From: Nesterenkonia sandarakina
GTDB lineage: Bacteria; Actinomycetota; Actinomycetes; Actinomycetales; Micrococcaceae
Direction: 5' to 3'
Length of the DNA stretch: 64,000 nucleotides
Assembly (NCBI RefSeq): GCF_003003175.1
Contig: NZ_PVTY01000009.1
Span: forward strand, 108,529-172,528
Shown: piece by piece, positions 15,598 to 23,919 of the stretch
How the letters are laid out: each line of letters opens with the position of its first letter
How positions within the stretch are numbered: position 1 is the first letter of the stretch
The notes under the pieces: model-generated
Told to the model about the DNA's origin: nothing
The model's input: only the letters and a program-made list of their open reading frames with translations
Database searches by the model: none
Translations under genes and position numbers: made by a program

Positions 15598-17079
15598 ATG
15601 CCTTCGCCCTATGCCAGACCAGTCCCAGGCAGGAATACCCCTGCCTCCTCTGTGTCTGGCGCTTTCCGAAAGGCTCCCGCCATTTCTGAGACCCAGACCT
15701 TCGCCGACCTCAACGTTCCCGCACCGCTGGTGCGCGCACTCGCTGCAGACGGCAAGATTGACGCTTTCGCGATCCAGCAGCAGACCCTGGCCGACACCCT
15801 CGGCGGACGCGACGTCCTCGGCCGCGGCAAGACCGGCTCCGGCAAGACCCTCGCCTTCTCCATCCCGATGGTCGCCCGCCTCGGTGAGAAGAACGCTGCC
15901 AAGAACCGCCGCCCCGGCCGCCCGCTCGGCCTGATCCTGGCTCCCACCCGCGAGCTGGCCACCCAGATCAATGCGGTGCTCGAGCCCCTCGCGGCCTCGT
16001 ACAACCTCAAGACCACCACGATCTTCGGCGGCGTCACCGCCTCGCGCCAGATCAACGCGCTGAAGTCCGGCGTGGACATCGTCGTGGCCTGCCCCGGCCG
16101 CCTCGAGGACCTGCTCAACCAGCGCGCCCTGAGCCTCGAGTCCGTCGAGATCACCGTGTTGGACGAGGCCGATCACATGGCAGACCTCGGCTTCCTCCCT
16201 GTGGTCACCCGGCTGCTGGAGAAGACCGACTCCAAGGGTCAGCGGCTCTTCTTCTCCGCCACCCTGGACAACGGTGTGGACAAGCTGGTCAAGCGCTTCC
16301 TGAACAACCAGGTGCTGCACTCCGTGGATGAGGCGACCTCCCATGTCTCCGCGATGACGCACCACGTCTTCGAGGTCCACAACGACGACAAGCGCGACCT
16401 GGTGAAGCAGCTGGCCTCCGGCACCGGACGCCGCATCCTCTTCACCCGCACCAAGCACCAGGCCAAGAAGCTGGCCAAGCAGCTCACCGATCAGGGCACC
16501 CCCGCGGTGGACCTGCACGGCAACCTGTCGCAGTCCCAGCGTGACCGCAACCTCGCCGCGTTCGGCGAGGGCGACATCAAGGTCCTGGTCGCCACCGACG
16601 TCGCAGCCCGCGGCGTCCACGTGGACTCGGTGGAGCTCGTGGTCCACGTGGATCCGCCGGCAGAGCACAAGGCATACCTGCACCGCTCGGGCCGCACCGC
16701 CCGCGCCGGCAGCGCCGGTGACGTGGTCACGGTGATGCTCCCCGAGCAGCGCCGCGACACGCAGGCGCTGCTGCGCAAGGCAGCGATCGCCGTGCACCCG
16801 ATCCGGGTGAACGCCGAGTCCGAGGCCGTGAGCGAACTGGTCGGCGCCACCGCCGAGTTCGTCAAGCCCGCCCCACGCGCTCCCGTCCAGCAGCAGCCCC
16901 GCCGTCGTCCCGGCACCTCTTCGCCTCGCGGCGGCGGTCCGGCACGCGGCGGTCGCGGCGGATCGGGTGGCCCCGGCGGCCAGTCCCGCGGCGGATCGAG
17001 CGGTCCCGCCCGTGGCGGTCGGCCCTCCGGACGCAGCGGCGCCGGCGCGGCAGGCCGGTCCTCACGTCCAGCACGCTGA
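15598..17079 (+). CDS. DEAD-box ATP-dependent RNA helicase with RGG-rich tail
   Basis: This protein of about 493 residues has all the core motifs: Q motif with FAIQQQ, motif I RGKTGSGKT, Ia PTRELA, Ib CPGR, II LDEADHM, III SATL, IV-VI with VATDVAARGVHVDSV and HRSGRTARAG. The last 70 or so residues are a low-complexity Gly/Arg/Ser/Pro tail (GGRGGSGG type repeats) of the kind that binds RNA. Such RhlE/CsdA-like helicases unwind rRNA or mRNA, especially in the cold. The start is uncertain: ATG 15598 is used, but GTG 15586 is in frame, and neither has a Shine-Dalgarno sequence. A strong hairpin terminator follows. Confidence 0.9.
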   Translation: MPSPYARPVPGRNTPASSVSGAFRKAPAISETQTFADLNVPAPLVRALAADGKIDAFAIQQQTLADTLGGRDVLGRGKTGSGKTLAFSIPMVARLGEKNAAKNRRPGRPLGLILAPTRELATQINAVLEPLAASYNLKTTTIFGGVTASRQINALKSGVDIVVACPGRLEDLLNQRALSLESVEITVLDEADHMADLGFLPVVTRLLEKTDSKGQRLFFSATLDNGVDKLVKRFLNNQVLHSVDEATSHVSAMTHHVFEVHNDDKRDLVKQLASGTGRRILFTRTKHQAKKLAKQLTDQGTPAVDLHGNLSQSQRDRNLAAFGEGDIKVLVATDVAARGVHVDSVELVVHVDPPAEHKAYLHRSGRTARAGSAGDVVTVMLPEQRRDTQALLRKAAIAVHPIRVNAESEAVSELVGATAEFVKPAPRAPVQQQPRRRPGTSSPRGGGPARGGRGGSGGPGGQSRGGSSGPARGGRPSGRSGAGAAGRSSRPAR

Positions 17080-17126
17080 ACCATTGAGGTCATGACACTG
17101 ACCGCATAAGGACATTACCGCAGATG

Positions 17127-17147
17127 GGCGGGCCCTCAGGGCCCGCC
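17127..17147 (+). terminator. Rho-independent terminator of the helicase gene
   Basis: A perfect 9-bp stem (GGCGGGCCC / GGGCCCGCC) with a 3-base loop TCA is followed by TATTTG. It lies 48 bases after the helicase stop and just before the next operon. Confidence 0.75.
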
Positions 17148-17206
17148 TATTTGCGTATTCTGAGCGTTAACAATTGCGGTACAAAAGCTTTTTTGAGGAG
17201 CCCGGT

Positions 17207-18355
17207 ATGTTGGACGAAAAGAGCAGACAAAGTGCACTTGACGCCCTGAGGGTCCTCGACACTCCCCCCGACGAACGCGTGGACCGGATCACCCGGCTCG
17301 CGCAGCAGATCTTCGGCGTCCCGATGGTCAGCGTCAACCTGCTCGACCGGGATCGTCAATGGCGCAAGTCGGAGATCGGCCTCGGCGTGCGCGAGGTCCC
17401 CCGTACCGACGCGTTCTGCGACGCCACGATCGCCCAGACCGGCACCTTCGTGATCGAGGACGCCGCGCAGGACGCGAAGTGGGCCTCGAACCCCTTCGTC
17501 CTCGGTGATCCGCACCTCCGGTTCTACGCCGGCCACCCGCTGCAGGCTCCCGGCGGTGAACACATCGGCACCCTGTGCATGCTCGACACGAAGCCGGGCA
17601 GCCTCGATGAGAGCCAGCGCGACCTGCTCAAGGACCTGGCTCTCTGGGTCCAGACCGAGCTCGCCCAGCAGCAGGAGCTCGACCACGCGGCCGTGGTCCA
17701 GCGCGCCCTGGCCCCGCGCGACCTCCCCCAACCGGCAGGGTTCACCGTCACCGCCGGCTCGGCTCCGGCGGGCGCCGTCTCCGGTGACTTCCACGACGTG
17801 AGGCTGCTCGGTGACCAGCTGCGCATCACCCTGGCCGATGTGATGGGCAAAGGCGTCGGCGCCGGCATCATCGCTTCGGCGGTCCGTGCCTCGATGCGCA
17901 CCGCGCCAGAGCGTTCGCTGCTCCGGACGGTGAGGGAGATCGATTCGATCCTCGAGCACGACGTCGGGGACCTGCACATGTTCGTCACGCTCTTCTGCGC
18001 CGACCTCGACACCCGCACCGGTCAGGTCAGCTACGTCGACGGCGGTCACAGCCTCACCTTCATCCTGCGCACCGACGGCACCTGGGATCACCTGAACTCC
18101 ACCGGACTGCCCCTGGCCATGGGCCTGAACGAATCCCATAGACTCGGCACGGTGCAGCTGAACCCGGGAGACGCCTTGATGAGCTGCAGCGACGGCCTGC
18201 TCGACCTGCTGGACCTCGAGGACCCCTGGGGCCAGGTCGAGCAGACCCTCGCCGAGTTCGGCATCGAGGGTGCCGTCGAAGAGGCCCTGCGCCGCGCGGT
18301 CGCGGCCAAGGCCGCCGATGATGTCACTGTGGTCGTGGTCAGGAGAGACTCTTGA
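17207..18355 (+). CDS. GAF-domain PP2C (SpoIIE/RsbU-type) serine phosphatase
   Basis: This is a 382-residue cytoplasmic protein. Residues about 15-150 form a GAF sensor domain of the ALRVLDTPPDERVDRITRLA type, with RSEIGL-like and GTLCMLDTKPG motifs. Residues about 170-382 are the PP2C phosphatase: SGDFHD, ADVMGKGVGAG, DGGHSL, SCSDGLLDL and ADDVTVVVV, carrying the metal-binding aspartates. RsbU-like enzymes dephosphorylate STAS antagonists and so switch the partner kinase. Its STAS and kinase partners are the third and fourth genes of this operon. ATG 17207 has GAGGAG six bases upstream. The stop overlaps the next start as TTGA. The signal sensed by the GAF domain is unknown. Confidence 0.9.
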   Translation: MLDEKSRQSALDALRVLDTPPDERVDRITRLAQQIFGVPMVSVNLLDRDRQWRKSEIGLGVREVPRTDAFCDATIAQTGTFVIEDAAQDAKWASNPFVLGDPHLRFYAGHPLQAPGGEHIGTLCMLDTKPGSLDESQRDLLKDLALWVQTELAQQQELDHAAVVQRALAPRDLPQPAGFTVTAGSAPAGAVSGDFHDVRLLGDQLRITLADVMGKGVGAGIIASAVRASMRTAPERSLLRTVREIDSILEHDVGDLHMFVTLFCADLDTRTGQVSYVDGGHSLTFILRTDGTWDHLNSTGLPLAMGLNESHRLGTVQLNPGDALMSCSDGLLDLLDLEDPWGQVEQTLAEFGIEGAVEEALRRAVAAKAADDVTVVVVRRDS

Positions 18356-20310
18356 GCCGTCGCCTGATCCTGATCCGGGTCGTCGCGGTGCTCGCGGTGC
18401 TGACCGGGATCAACTACGTCACCTGGCGCTGGATGGACTCGCTGAACTGGGAGGCCTGGTGGATCGCCGTGCCGCTGGTCATCGCGGAGACCTACAGCCT
18501 GGTCGATACGTTCCTCTTCGCCATCACCATGTGGCGTGCCAAGGAGCGCGAAGGCCCAGAATCCGCTCCCGCCGGCACCGTGGATGTCTTCATCACCACC
18601 TATAACGAGCCGGTCGAGATGGTCATGGCCACCGCGCGGGCGGCGAAGCTCATCGCCTACCCGCACGAGACCTATGTCCTCGACGACGGCAACCGCCCCG
18701 AGATGGCCGCCGCCGCCCGCGCCGAGGGTCTGGGCTACATCACCCGGTCGGAGGACTGGACCGACAAGCCGCGCCACGCAAAGGCCGGGAACCTCAACAA
18801 CGCGCTGTTCGAGACCGACGGCGAGTTCCTGCTGATCCTCGACGCCGACCAGATCCCGGATCCGCTGATCCTGCACCGCACGCTGGGGTATTTCGGCGAC
18901 GACGAGCAGGTCGCACTGGTGCAGACCCCGCAGTGGTTCATCAACGTCGACGAGGCAGACCCGCTGGGCAGCCAGGCGCCGCTGTTCTACGGCCCCATCC
19001 AGCAGGGCAAGGACGGCTGGAACGCGGCCTTCTTCTGCGGCTCCAACGCCGTGCTGCGCCGCGACGCGCTGATGCAGCTGGGGATCGTCGGCTATGTGCG
19101 CAATCTCCAGGACTCCACCGAACGCACCCTGCGCGCGGCAGAGAAGCTGCTCGCCCGCGAGGCCCGACGCAGCCAGTCGGTGCCCGAGCTGCAGACCGAG
19201 CTCAAGGACCTGCGGATCGAGGTGGCCCAGGCGCGCGCCGCGATCACCTCCGGGGAACCCATCGCCGATGTCACCTACCAGCTGCACGCCACGATCAACG
19301 CATCGTCCAGCCGGCTGGTCAAGCACGACATGGACATGATGGCCGAAGACCTCGCCGCCATCAATGCACTTCCGGTCCAGCGCGACGCCGAACTCGGCGC
19401 CCTCGTCATCGACCAAGTCGGCCTGGATGCACTCACCACCCGGGAGCTCTCGCCGCTGGCCGCGGTGAAGTCCGTGGGGGCGCTGGTCGACGCGCTGCGC
19501 GTGGACCGTCCCGACGAGGCTCAGCCGATCCAGCCGCTGGCCACGATCTCGGTGACCGAGGACATGGCCACCGCGATGCAGCTGCACAGCATGGGCTGGC
19601 GCAGCGTCTACCACCACGAGATCCTCGCTCGCGGGCTCGCCCCGGAGGACCTGCAGACCATGCTCAAGCAGCGGCTGCGCTGGGCCCAGGGCACGATGCA
19701 GGTGCTCCTGCGCGACAACCCGCTGGCCAAGCGGGGACTCTCCGCCGGGCAGCGACTGATGTACTTCGGGACCATGTGGAGCTACCTCGCCGGCTTCGCC
19801 GCGATCGTCTACCTCTCCGCGCCGGTCATCTACCTGATGTTCGGCGTGATGCCGGTCAACGCGTGGAGCGGCGACTTCTTCGCCCGCTTCCTGCCCTACT
19901 TCCTGATCAATCAGCTGATGTTCCTGATCGTGGCCCGGGGCATTCGCACCTGGCGCGGCCAGCAGTACTCGCTGGCGCTCTTCCCGGTCTGGATCCGGGC
20001 CTGCACGTCCTCCTTCGCCAATGTGGTGTTCAAGAAGCCGCTGAGCTTCGTGGTCACCCGCAAGGACGGCCGGCAGGATGGCGCGCTGCCGCTGCGCGAG
20101 GTCTGGCCCCAGCTCACCGCCATCGTGCTGCTGATCCTCGCGCTGATCACCGGCATCATCCGGGTGCTGCTGGGTACCGCGGACGGCACCGGCACACTGG
20201 TCAACACCGTCTGGGTGGTCTACTCGCTGGCCGCCCTGAGCATCGTCATCCAAGCCCTGCGATACAAGGGCCCCGCAGCACACGCCGAAGAGGCAGAAGG
20301 AGCACCATGA
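18352..20310 (+). CDS. Cellulose-synthase-like family 2 membrane glycosyltransferase with internal insertion, no PilZ
   Basis: This 652-residue processive GT2 has two N-terminal membrane helices and the catalytic motifs D111-D112 (VLDDGNRP), D164xD166 (LILDADQIP), TED at 402-404 and Q440RLRW444. It also has a BcsA-type gating loop FVVTRK at 566-571 and about five C-terminal helices. It probably polymerises a beta-linked polysaccharide from a UDP-sugar and extrudes it. Unlike BcsA it has no C-terminal PilZ (c-di-GMP) domain. About 150 residues (245-398), including a charged helical stretch at 253-300, are inserted between FFCGSNAVLRRDAL and TED. The TTG start at 18352 overlaps the phosphatase stop and has AGGAG eight bases upstream. 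Product identity is unknown. Confidence 0.88.
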   Translation: MSRRLILIRVVAVLAVLTGINYVTWRWMDSLNWEAWWIAVPLVIAETYSLVDTFLFAITMWRAKEREGPESAPAGTVDVFITTYNEPVEMVMATARAAKLIAYPHETYVLDDGNRPEMAAAARAEGLGYITRSEDWTDKPRHAKAGNLNNALFETDGEFLLILDADQIPDPLILHRTLGYFGDDEQVALVQTPQWFINVDEADPLGSQAPLFYGPIQQGKDGWNAAFFCGSNAVLRRDALMQLGIVGYVRNLQDSTERTLRAAEKLLAREARRSQSVPELQTELKDLRIEVAQARAAITSGEPIADVTYQLHATINASSSRLVKHDMDMMAEDLAAINALPVQRDAELGALVIDQVGLDALTTRELSPLAAVKSVGALVDALRVDRPDEAQPIQPLATISVTEDMATAMQLHSMGWRSVYHHEILARGLAPEDLQTMLKQRLRWAQGTMQVLLRDNPLAKRGLSAGQRLMYFGTMWSYLAGFAAIVYLSAPVIYLMFGVMPVNAWSGDFFARFLPYFLINQLMFLIVARGIRTWRGQQYSLALFPVWIRACTSSFANVVFKKPLSFVVTRKDGRQDGALPLREVWPQLTAIVLLILALITGIIRVLLGTADGTGTLVNTVWVVYSLAALSIVIQALRYKGPAAHAEEAEGAP

Positions 20311-20639
20311 ATCTGAACGTCTCCACCCATGCACACCATGCGGTCGTGCGCCCCGAAGGACGACTCACCGCCTCGGGCGCCCCACGGCTGAAGCAGGCGA
20401 TCAAGAAGCTCATCGACGACGGACATCCCCGCATCGTGGTGGACCTGGCCCAGACCGAGTTCATCGACTCCTCCGGGCTCGGCGCGCTGATCGGCGGCCT
20501 GAAGGCGGCCCGGCTAGCCGAGGGTGATCTGCGACTCGCCGCTGCGAGCGACTCGGTGAAGAGCGTCCTGAAGCTGACCAGCCTTGACCGGGTGCTCCGC
20601 GACCACCCCACTGTCGAGGAGGCCTTCGGTGACGGCTGA
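20307..20639 (+). CDS. STAS-domain anti-sigma-factor-antagonist-like protein (RsbV type)
   Basis: This 110-residue single STAS domain begins LNVSTHAHHAVVRPEGRL and carries the phosphorylation loop IDSSGLGALIGGL with the conserved serine. When unphosphorylated such proteins sequester an RsbW-like kinase; the kinase phosphorylates and inactivates them, and a PP2C phosphatase reverses this. All three partners are in this operon. The ATG at 20307 overlaps the glycosyltransferase stop by 4 bases and has AGAAGGAG upstream. A role in controlling the glycosyltransferase, directly or through gene expression, is inference. Confidence 0.9.
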   Translation: MNLNVSTHAHHAVVRPEGRLTASGAPRLKQAIKKLIDDGHPRIVVDLAQTEFIDSSGLGALIGGLKAARLAEGDLRLAAASDSVKSVLKLTSLDRVLRDHPTVEEAFGDG

Positions 20640-21048
20640 TGGGGGCTCCCGCGTCACCCTGACCGGGGCCGCGGAGCTGGACTTCGTGGATCGGGTGCTC
20701 GCCGCCCTGGAGGAGCTCTTCGAAGCTGCCGGTGACCTCACGGAGGAGGATCGCACCTTCTTCTCGCTCGCCGTCAGTGAGATCATCACCAACATCGTCA
20801 CCCACTCCACCTGTGTGGGCGACGCCGGGGTCACGGTCACCGCAGACCTGACGGTCGACGACGCCGCGCTCTCGGCGCGATTCCAAGATGACGCCGTGCC
20901 GATCACCATCGATCTCCGGGGAGCCTCGCTTCCCGAGGAGCTGGCCGAGTCGGGTCGTGGTCTGGCGATCGCGAAGATGGCGCTGGACCAGCTCAGTCAC
21001 GAGGTGAACAATGGTCACATCTGGACGCTGGTCAGACGCCGCCGCTGA
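20629..21048 (+). CDS. RsbW-like serine kinase (HATPase_c)
   Basis: This is a 139-residue GHKL ATPase. The N box SLAVSEIITNIVTHS has the Mg-binding Asn, a G1-like region is around FQDDAVP, and the G2 segment is ESGRGLAIAKMALD. There is no membrane segment or dimerisation domain of sensor kinases, so it is the small RsbW/SpoIIAB type that phosphorylates a STAS partner and binds a target, classically a sigma factor. The start is GTG 20629 with GAGGAG eight bases upstream, inside the last codons of the STAS gene (11-base overlap). No sigma factor gene is adjacent, so the target may lie elsewhere or be non-sigma. Confidence 0.87.
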   Translation: MTADGGSRVTLTGAAELDFVDRVLAALEELFEAAGDLTEEDRTFFSLAVSEIITNIVTHSTCVGDAGVTVTADLTVDDAALSARFQDDAVPITIDLRGASLPEELAESGRGLAIAKMALDQLSHEVNNGHIWTLVRRRR

Positions 21049-21137
21049 TCAGCAATCGCTGGAGACTGAGCTCAACGAGCTCTGCTGCAGGAGCACAGCG
21101 CTCAACCCGGTGTGATCTGTGCGGGCCCATGTCACGC

Positions 21138-21167
21138 TTGACCAACCCCCGTGCGGGCACCCAGGAT
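21138..21167 (+). promoter_or_regulatory. Candidate promoter of the MBL hydrolase gene
   Basis: TTGACC (21138-21143) and CAGGAT (21162-21167) are separated by 18 bases, and the -10 ends 33 bases before the ATG. No other notable signal occurs in the 152-base gap after the kinase gene, apart from a GAGCTC repeat at 21069-21083. Confidence 0.4.
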
Positions 21168-21200
21168 TGATGCGACCCCCACGGAACGGAACCGCAGCAC

Positions 21201-21944
21201 ATGATCGAATATGGCGTCGCCCCTGGCATCCACCTGGTCTCCCAGGCGAACGTGAACTGTTACGTCGTCGAGGCAGAGGATGGGATCACCCTCATCGACG
21301 CCGGACTGCCCGGGATGTGGCACGAGGTCATGGAGGTGCTCAAGGCGCGCCAGCGGATGCCCTACGAGGTGAAGGCGCTGGTGCTGACCCACGGGCACTT
21401 CGATCACCTCGGGTTCGCGCTGCGCGCTCAGAAGAGCTTGGGCATCCCGGTGATCATCCACCACGAGGACGCGGAGCTCGCGACCACGCCGTACCGCTAC
21501 GCCACCGAACGCAACCGGCTGCTCTACCCGCTGGGCCACCCGAGATCGCTGCCGCTGCTGGGGCGGATGGTGGCCGCCGGCGCACTGACCGTCAAGGGCG
21601 TGCATGGGGTCCAGCTGATGACCGCCGGATCCACGCTCCAGGTGCCAGGATTTCCCGTCCCGGTGCACACGCCGGGCCATACCGACGGGCACTGCATTCT
21701 GCACTTCCCGGACCGCCGGGCAGTCTTCACCGGTGACGCCCTGGTCACCCTGGACCCCTACACCGGGGAGACCGGACCCCAGATCGTCGCCGGAGCGGCC
21801 ACCAAAGACACGGCCCAGGCGATCAGCTCGCTGGACGCCATCGCGCTCACCGAAGCCGACACCGTGCTCCCAGGCCACGGCGCGGTCTGGTCTGAAGGAG
21901 CAGAGGCCGCGGTGACGGCTGCCCGCGAGGTGGGACGACACTGA
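21201..21944 (+). CDS. Metallo-beta-lactamase-fold hydrolase
   Basis: This is a 247-residue MBL-fold protein. The zinc motif LTHGHFDHLG (HxHxDH) is near residue 64, a third-ligand His lies in HTPGHTDGHC, an Asp in FTGDALV, and a distal His in LPGHG. The family covers glyoxalase II-like thioesterases, lactonases and others; nothing fixes the substrate. It is a single-gene unit with its own probable promoter and a weak ribosome site. The pattern VAPGIHLVSQANVNCYVVE at the N-terminus is common to actinobacterial MBL hydrolases annotated without function. Confidence 0.88.
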   Translation: MIEYGVAPGIHLVSQANVNCYVVEAEDGITLIDAGLPGMWHEVMEVLKARQRMPYEVKALVLTHGHFDHLGFALRAQKSLGIPVIIHHEDAELATTPYRYATERNRLLYPLGHPRSLPLLGRMVAAGALTVKGVHGVQLMTAGSTLQVPGFPVPVHTPGHTDGHCILHFPDRRAVFTGDALVTLDPYTGETGPQIVAGAATKDTAQAISSLDAIALTEADTVLPGHGAVWSEGAEAAVTAAREVGRH

Positions 21945-22061
21945 CCTCGTCGTTCACTCTCTCGCCCGCGGCCGCGGCGCCCGCGCGTGAGCTGGTCCGG
22001 ACACAGCTGCTGACCCGGTTGTGAACGCTCGAATCGATGAATTCCGCCGATTCGCGCTGTC

Positions 22062-22614
22062 CTAGGCCGACAGGGCCCGGAGCCAGCGCCGAGACTGGCT
22101 TGGTGACGTGAACCGATAGAGCGCGAGATGGGGATACTCTCGTTCGACGACGCCAGACAGGTGGTCCAGATGTCTTCGAGTGCGCCACGCCCAGCGGATG
22201 ATGTGGTCATTGTCGGTGAAGAAGGTACGCAGCGGATCCTCGGTCAGGCCGGCGTCCCAGATCGACTGCCGAGTTGCTCGCCTGACGAGTGTTCGGCGGG
22301 TGACCCAGTACATGCGTCGTGGCACACGAATAGTCCAGCCAGATCATCGCACGGGCACGGCGGGCCAGGCCTGGTCGAGCCGCGGGGTACTGCCATTCGG
22401 TGACCCAGGAGTCGGATGACGCCGCGGCCAAGGCCTCGTCGAGGAACGCCGATCGAGGCTGGCCCCAACGGAGGTTGTCCATCTCGAAGCGCGGGAGATC
22501 CTGGATGCAAGCCAGCTGCTCGGCGAAAGTGGTCTTCCCTGCTCCGGAAGTACCGGCAACGATGATGCGCGTGCACCGGTGCGGCAGCGGGTCACTGAAG
22601 CTCAATGTGCGCAC
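22062..22614 (-). pseudogene. Frameshifted P-loop kinase (topology-modulation/FlaR-like)
   Basis: The N-terminal half (start GTG 22614) reads IIVAGTSGAGKTTFAEQLA, a Walker A nucleotide kinase, through MIWLDYSCATT. The expected continuation (MYWVTRRTLVRRATRQ, then DPLRTFFTDNDHIIRWAWRTRR to the stop at 22062) is in a different frame. Removing one base at about 22314 (the extra C in ACGACGCATG on the coding strand) restores a continuous protein of the small AAA/adenylate-kinase-like family. The simplest reading is a recent single-base insertion that inactivates the gene, or a sequencing error. Both halves keep good family similarity, so any loss is recent. Confidence 0.75.
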
Positions 22615-22651
22615 GGGATCAGCCCACTCAACCGGAGAGTCGTCCTGCGGG

Positions 22652-23185
22652 TCATTCCCCTGCGAACGACCCTTGACCCGAGGCTAGTCTGCGGCGCATG
22701 ACGACCCGCGGCCACCGGTCGAGCCCCAGCGCGGCCTCGTGCTCCCTGATCGCTCGCAGACCGCCCGTGAGGCCCTCCTCCGGCACGGCTTGGAATCCGA
22801 TGCGCGCATAGTACGGCGCGTTCCACGGGACGTGGGTGAACGTGGTCAGCGTCAGTCCGGTGAGGTCGTGGCGCCGCGCCCAGTCGGCGGCAGCGTCCAG
22901 CAGAGCCTTTCCCAACCCCTGCCGGGCGTGGTCGGGATGGACCGAGACCTGCTCGATGTGCGCGCCGCCGTCCACGGCCTGCACCAGCAGGTACGCCACG
23001 GGATGATCGGCCGCATCAACCGCGACCCACGCCCGCCCATCTGACTGGAAGGCGGCGAGTTCCGCAACCGTGGGCGGGTCGTCCTCGGCGATCTCCTCCA
23101 TGCCGAGGTGGCGAAAGGCCGCCCCGGCGGCGCGCTCGATCTCGCGCAGGACGCGAAGGTCCTCGAGCCGCGCGCCCCTGATCAT
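22652..23185 (-). CDS. GNAT-family N-acetyltransferase
   Basis: This 177-residue single GNAT domain has the acetyl-CoA-binding signature VSVHPDHARQGLGKALLDAA (Q/RxxGxG) near residue 85 and the beta5-alpha4 region WNAPYYARIGF. The substrate is unknown; the family acetylates amines of many kinds. ATG 23185 is preferred because GGGGAG lies eight bases upstream; an in-frame ATG nine codons earlier has no site. It is a monocistronic gene lying 37 bases upstream of the kinase pseudogene on the same strand. Confidence 0.88.
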   Translation of the reverse strand: MIRGARLEDLRVLREIERAAGAAFRHLGMEEIAEDDPPTVAELAAFQSDGRAWVAVDAADHPVAYLLVQAVDGGAHIEQVSVHPDHARQGLGKALLDAAADWARRHDLTGLTLTTFTHVPWNAPYYARIGFQAVPEEGLTGGLRAIREHEAALGLDRWPRVVMRRRLASGQGSFAGE

Positions 23186-23243
23186 GGCGCACTCCCCTGC
23201 CATCCGCTGCATCTGCCTGCTGAGCTCCTTCTCGGAGACTCGG

Positions 23244-23801
23244 CTAGTCGGAGAAGTACTTCCACTTGGTCATCTCGTCGCTGAAGTCGTGGACCTCGCC
23301 GTTGGTGCTGAAGGTCCCGTTGCCTCGGTGATGGAACTCCGGGGCGGGCGCGGCGTCGGGTCTGATCCAGGCCGCGGTGGTGCGCAGCAGCCATAGCGAA
23401 TAGTCCTCCACCAGAGAGTCGTCCTCGACCTTGCACTCGATATTGGCCACACACTCCCCGATCAGCGGCGCCGCCACACTGATCCCCGGCACCCGAGTGA
23501 GCCCGAAATGGTCCCATTTGTCCAGGTCCTCCCCGGAGCAGTTGCCCAGCTGGACCGTGGTGCGCATCAGCTCCGCCCCGGGGATGCCGATCACGCATTG
23601 CCGGGTGGACTGCAGGGTCGCGAAGCTGGCGTCCCAGGTCCCTACGATCACGGCGAGAATGCCGTCATGGCGGACCGGCATGTTGAACGCGTTGGTCATG
23701 ATGTTGTCCCGAACACCGTCAGAGGTGGAGATCAGCACCGTCGGACCCGGCTCGATCAGCCGGTAGGTCTCACGGACCGGATAAGGCACGAAACCGTTCA
23801 T
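23244..23801 (-). CDS. Flavin-reductase-like FMN-binding split-barrel protein
   Basis: This 185-residue protein has the flavin reductase-like split barrel: an N-terminal VRETYRLIEPGPTVLISTSDG, then NIMTNAFNMPVRHDG and FVIGIPG-like strand QCVIGIPGAELM. Homologues use NAD(P)H to reduce FMN/FAD or simply bind FMN. No two-component monooxygenase partner is adjacent, although the LLM enzyme at 32523 needs reduced flavin. The ATG at 23801 is set by GGAGG eight bases upstream. Confidence 0.8.
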   Translation of the reverse strand: MNGFVPYPVRETYRLIEPGPTVLISTSDGVRDNIMTNAFNMPVRHDGILAVIVGTWDASFATLQSTRQCVIGIPGAELMRTTVQLGNCSGEDLDKWDHFGLTRVPGISVAAPLIGECVANIECKVEDDSLVEDYSLWLLRTTAAWIRPDAAPAPEFHHRGNGTFSTNGEVHDFSDEMTKWKYFSD

Positions 23802-23919
23802 GATGCGTCCTCCGTCTTGAGGTGCTCCCTGAGCTGCAGAGATGACCTGCGTCGTGTCACCCAGCGTAGCGCTCGGCTCCCAGATCTCGGCAGGGTCGAG
23901 GGTCACCTAGGCTGGGGGG

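Noticed and set aside
15482..15934. Possible leader peptide starting with GTG at 15482 in the helicase leader
   Set aside because: The frame does not stop before the helicase start but runs deep into the gene in another frame, unlike an attenuation peptide.
13996..16797. 933-codon minus-strand open frame across photolyase and helicase genes
   Set aside because: It is the mirror of two well-supported plus-strand genes, crosses their intergenic region, and has low-complexity sequence with no domain.
18088..20334. 748-codon minus-strand open frame over the glycosyltransferase
   Set aside because: Antisense shadow of a gene with all GT2 motifs; its sequence is rich in His, Gly and Asp, as antisense frames of GC-rich genes are.
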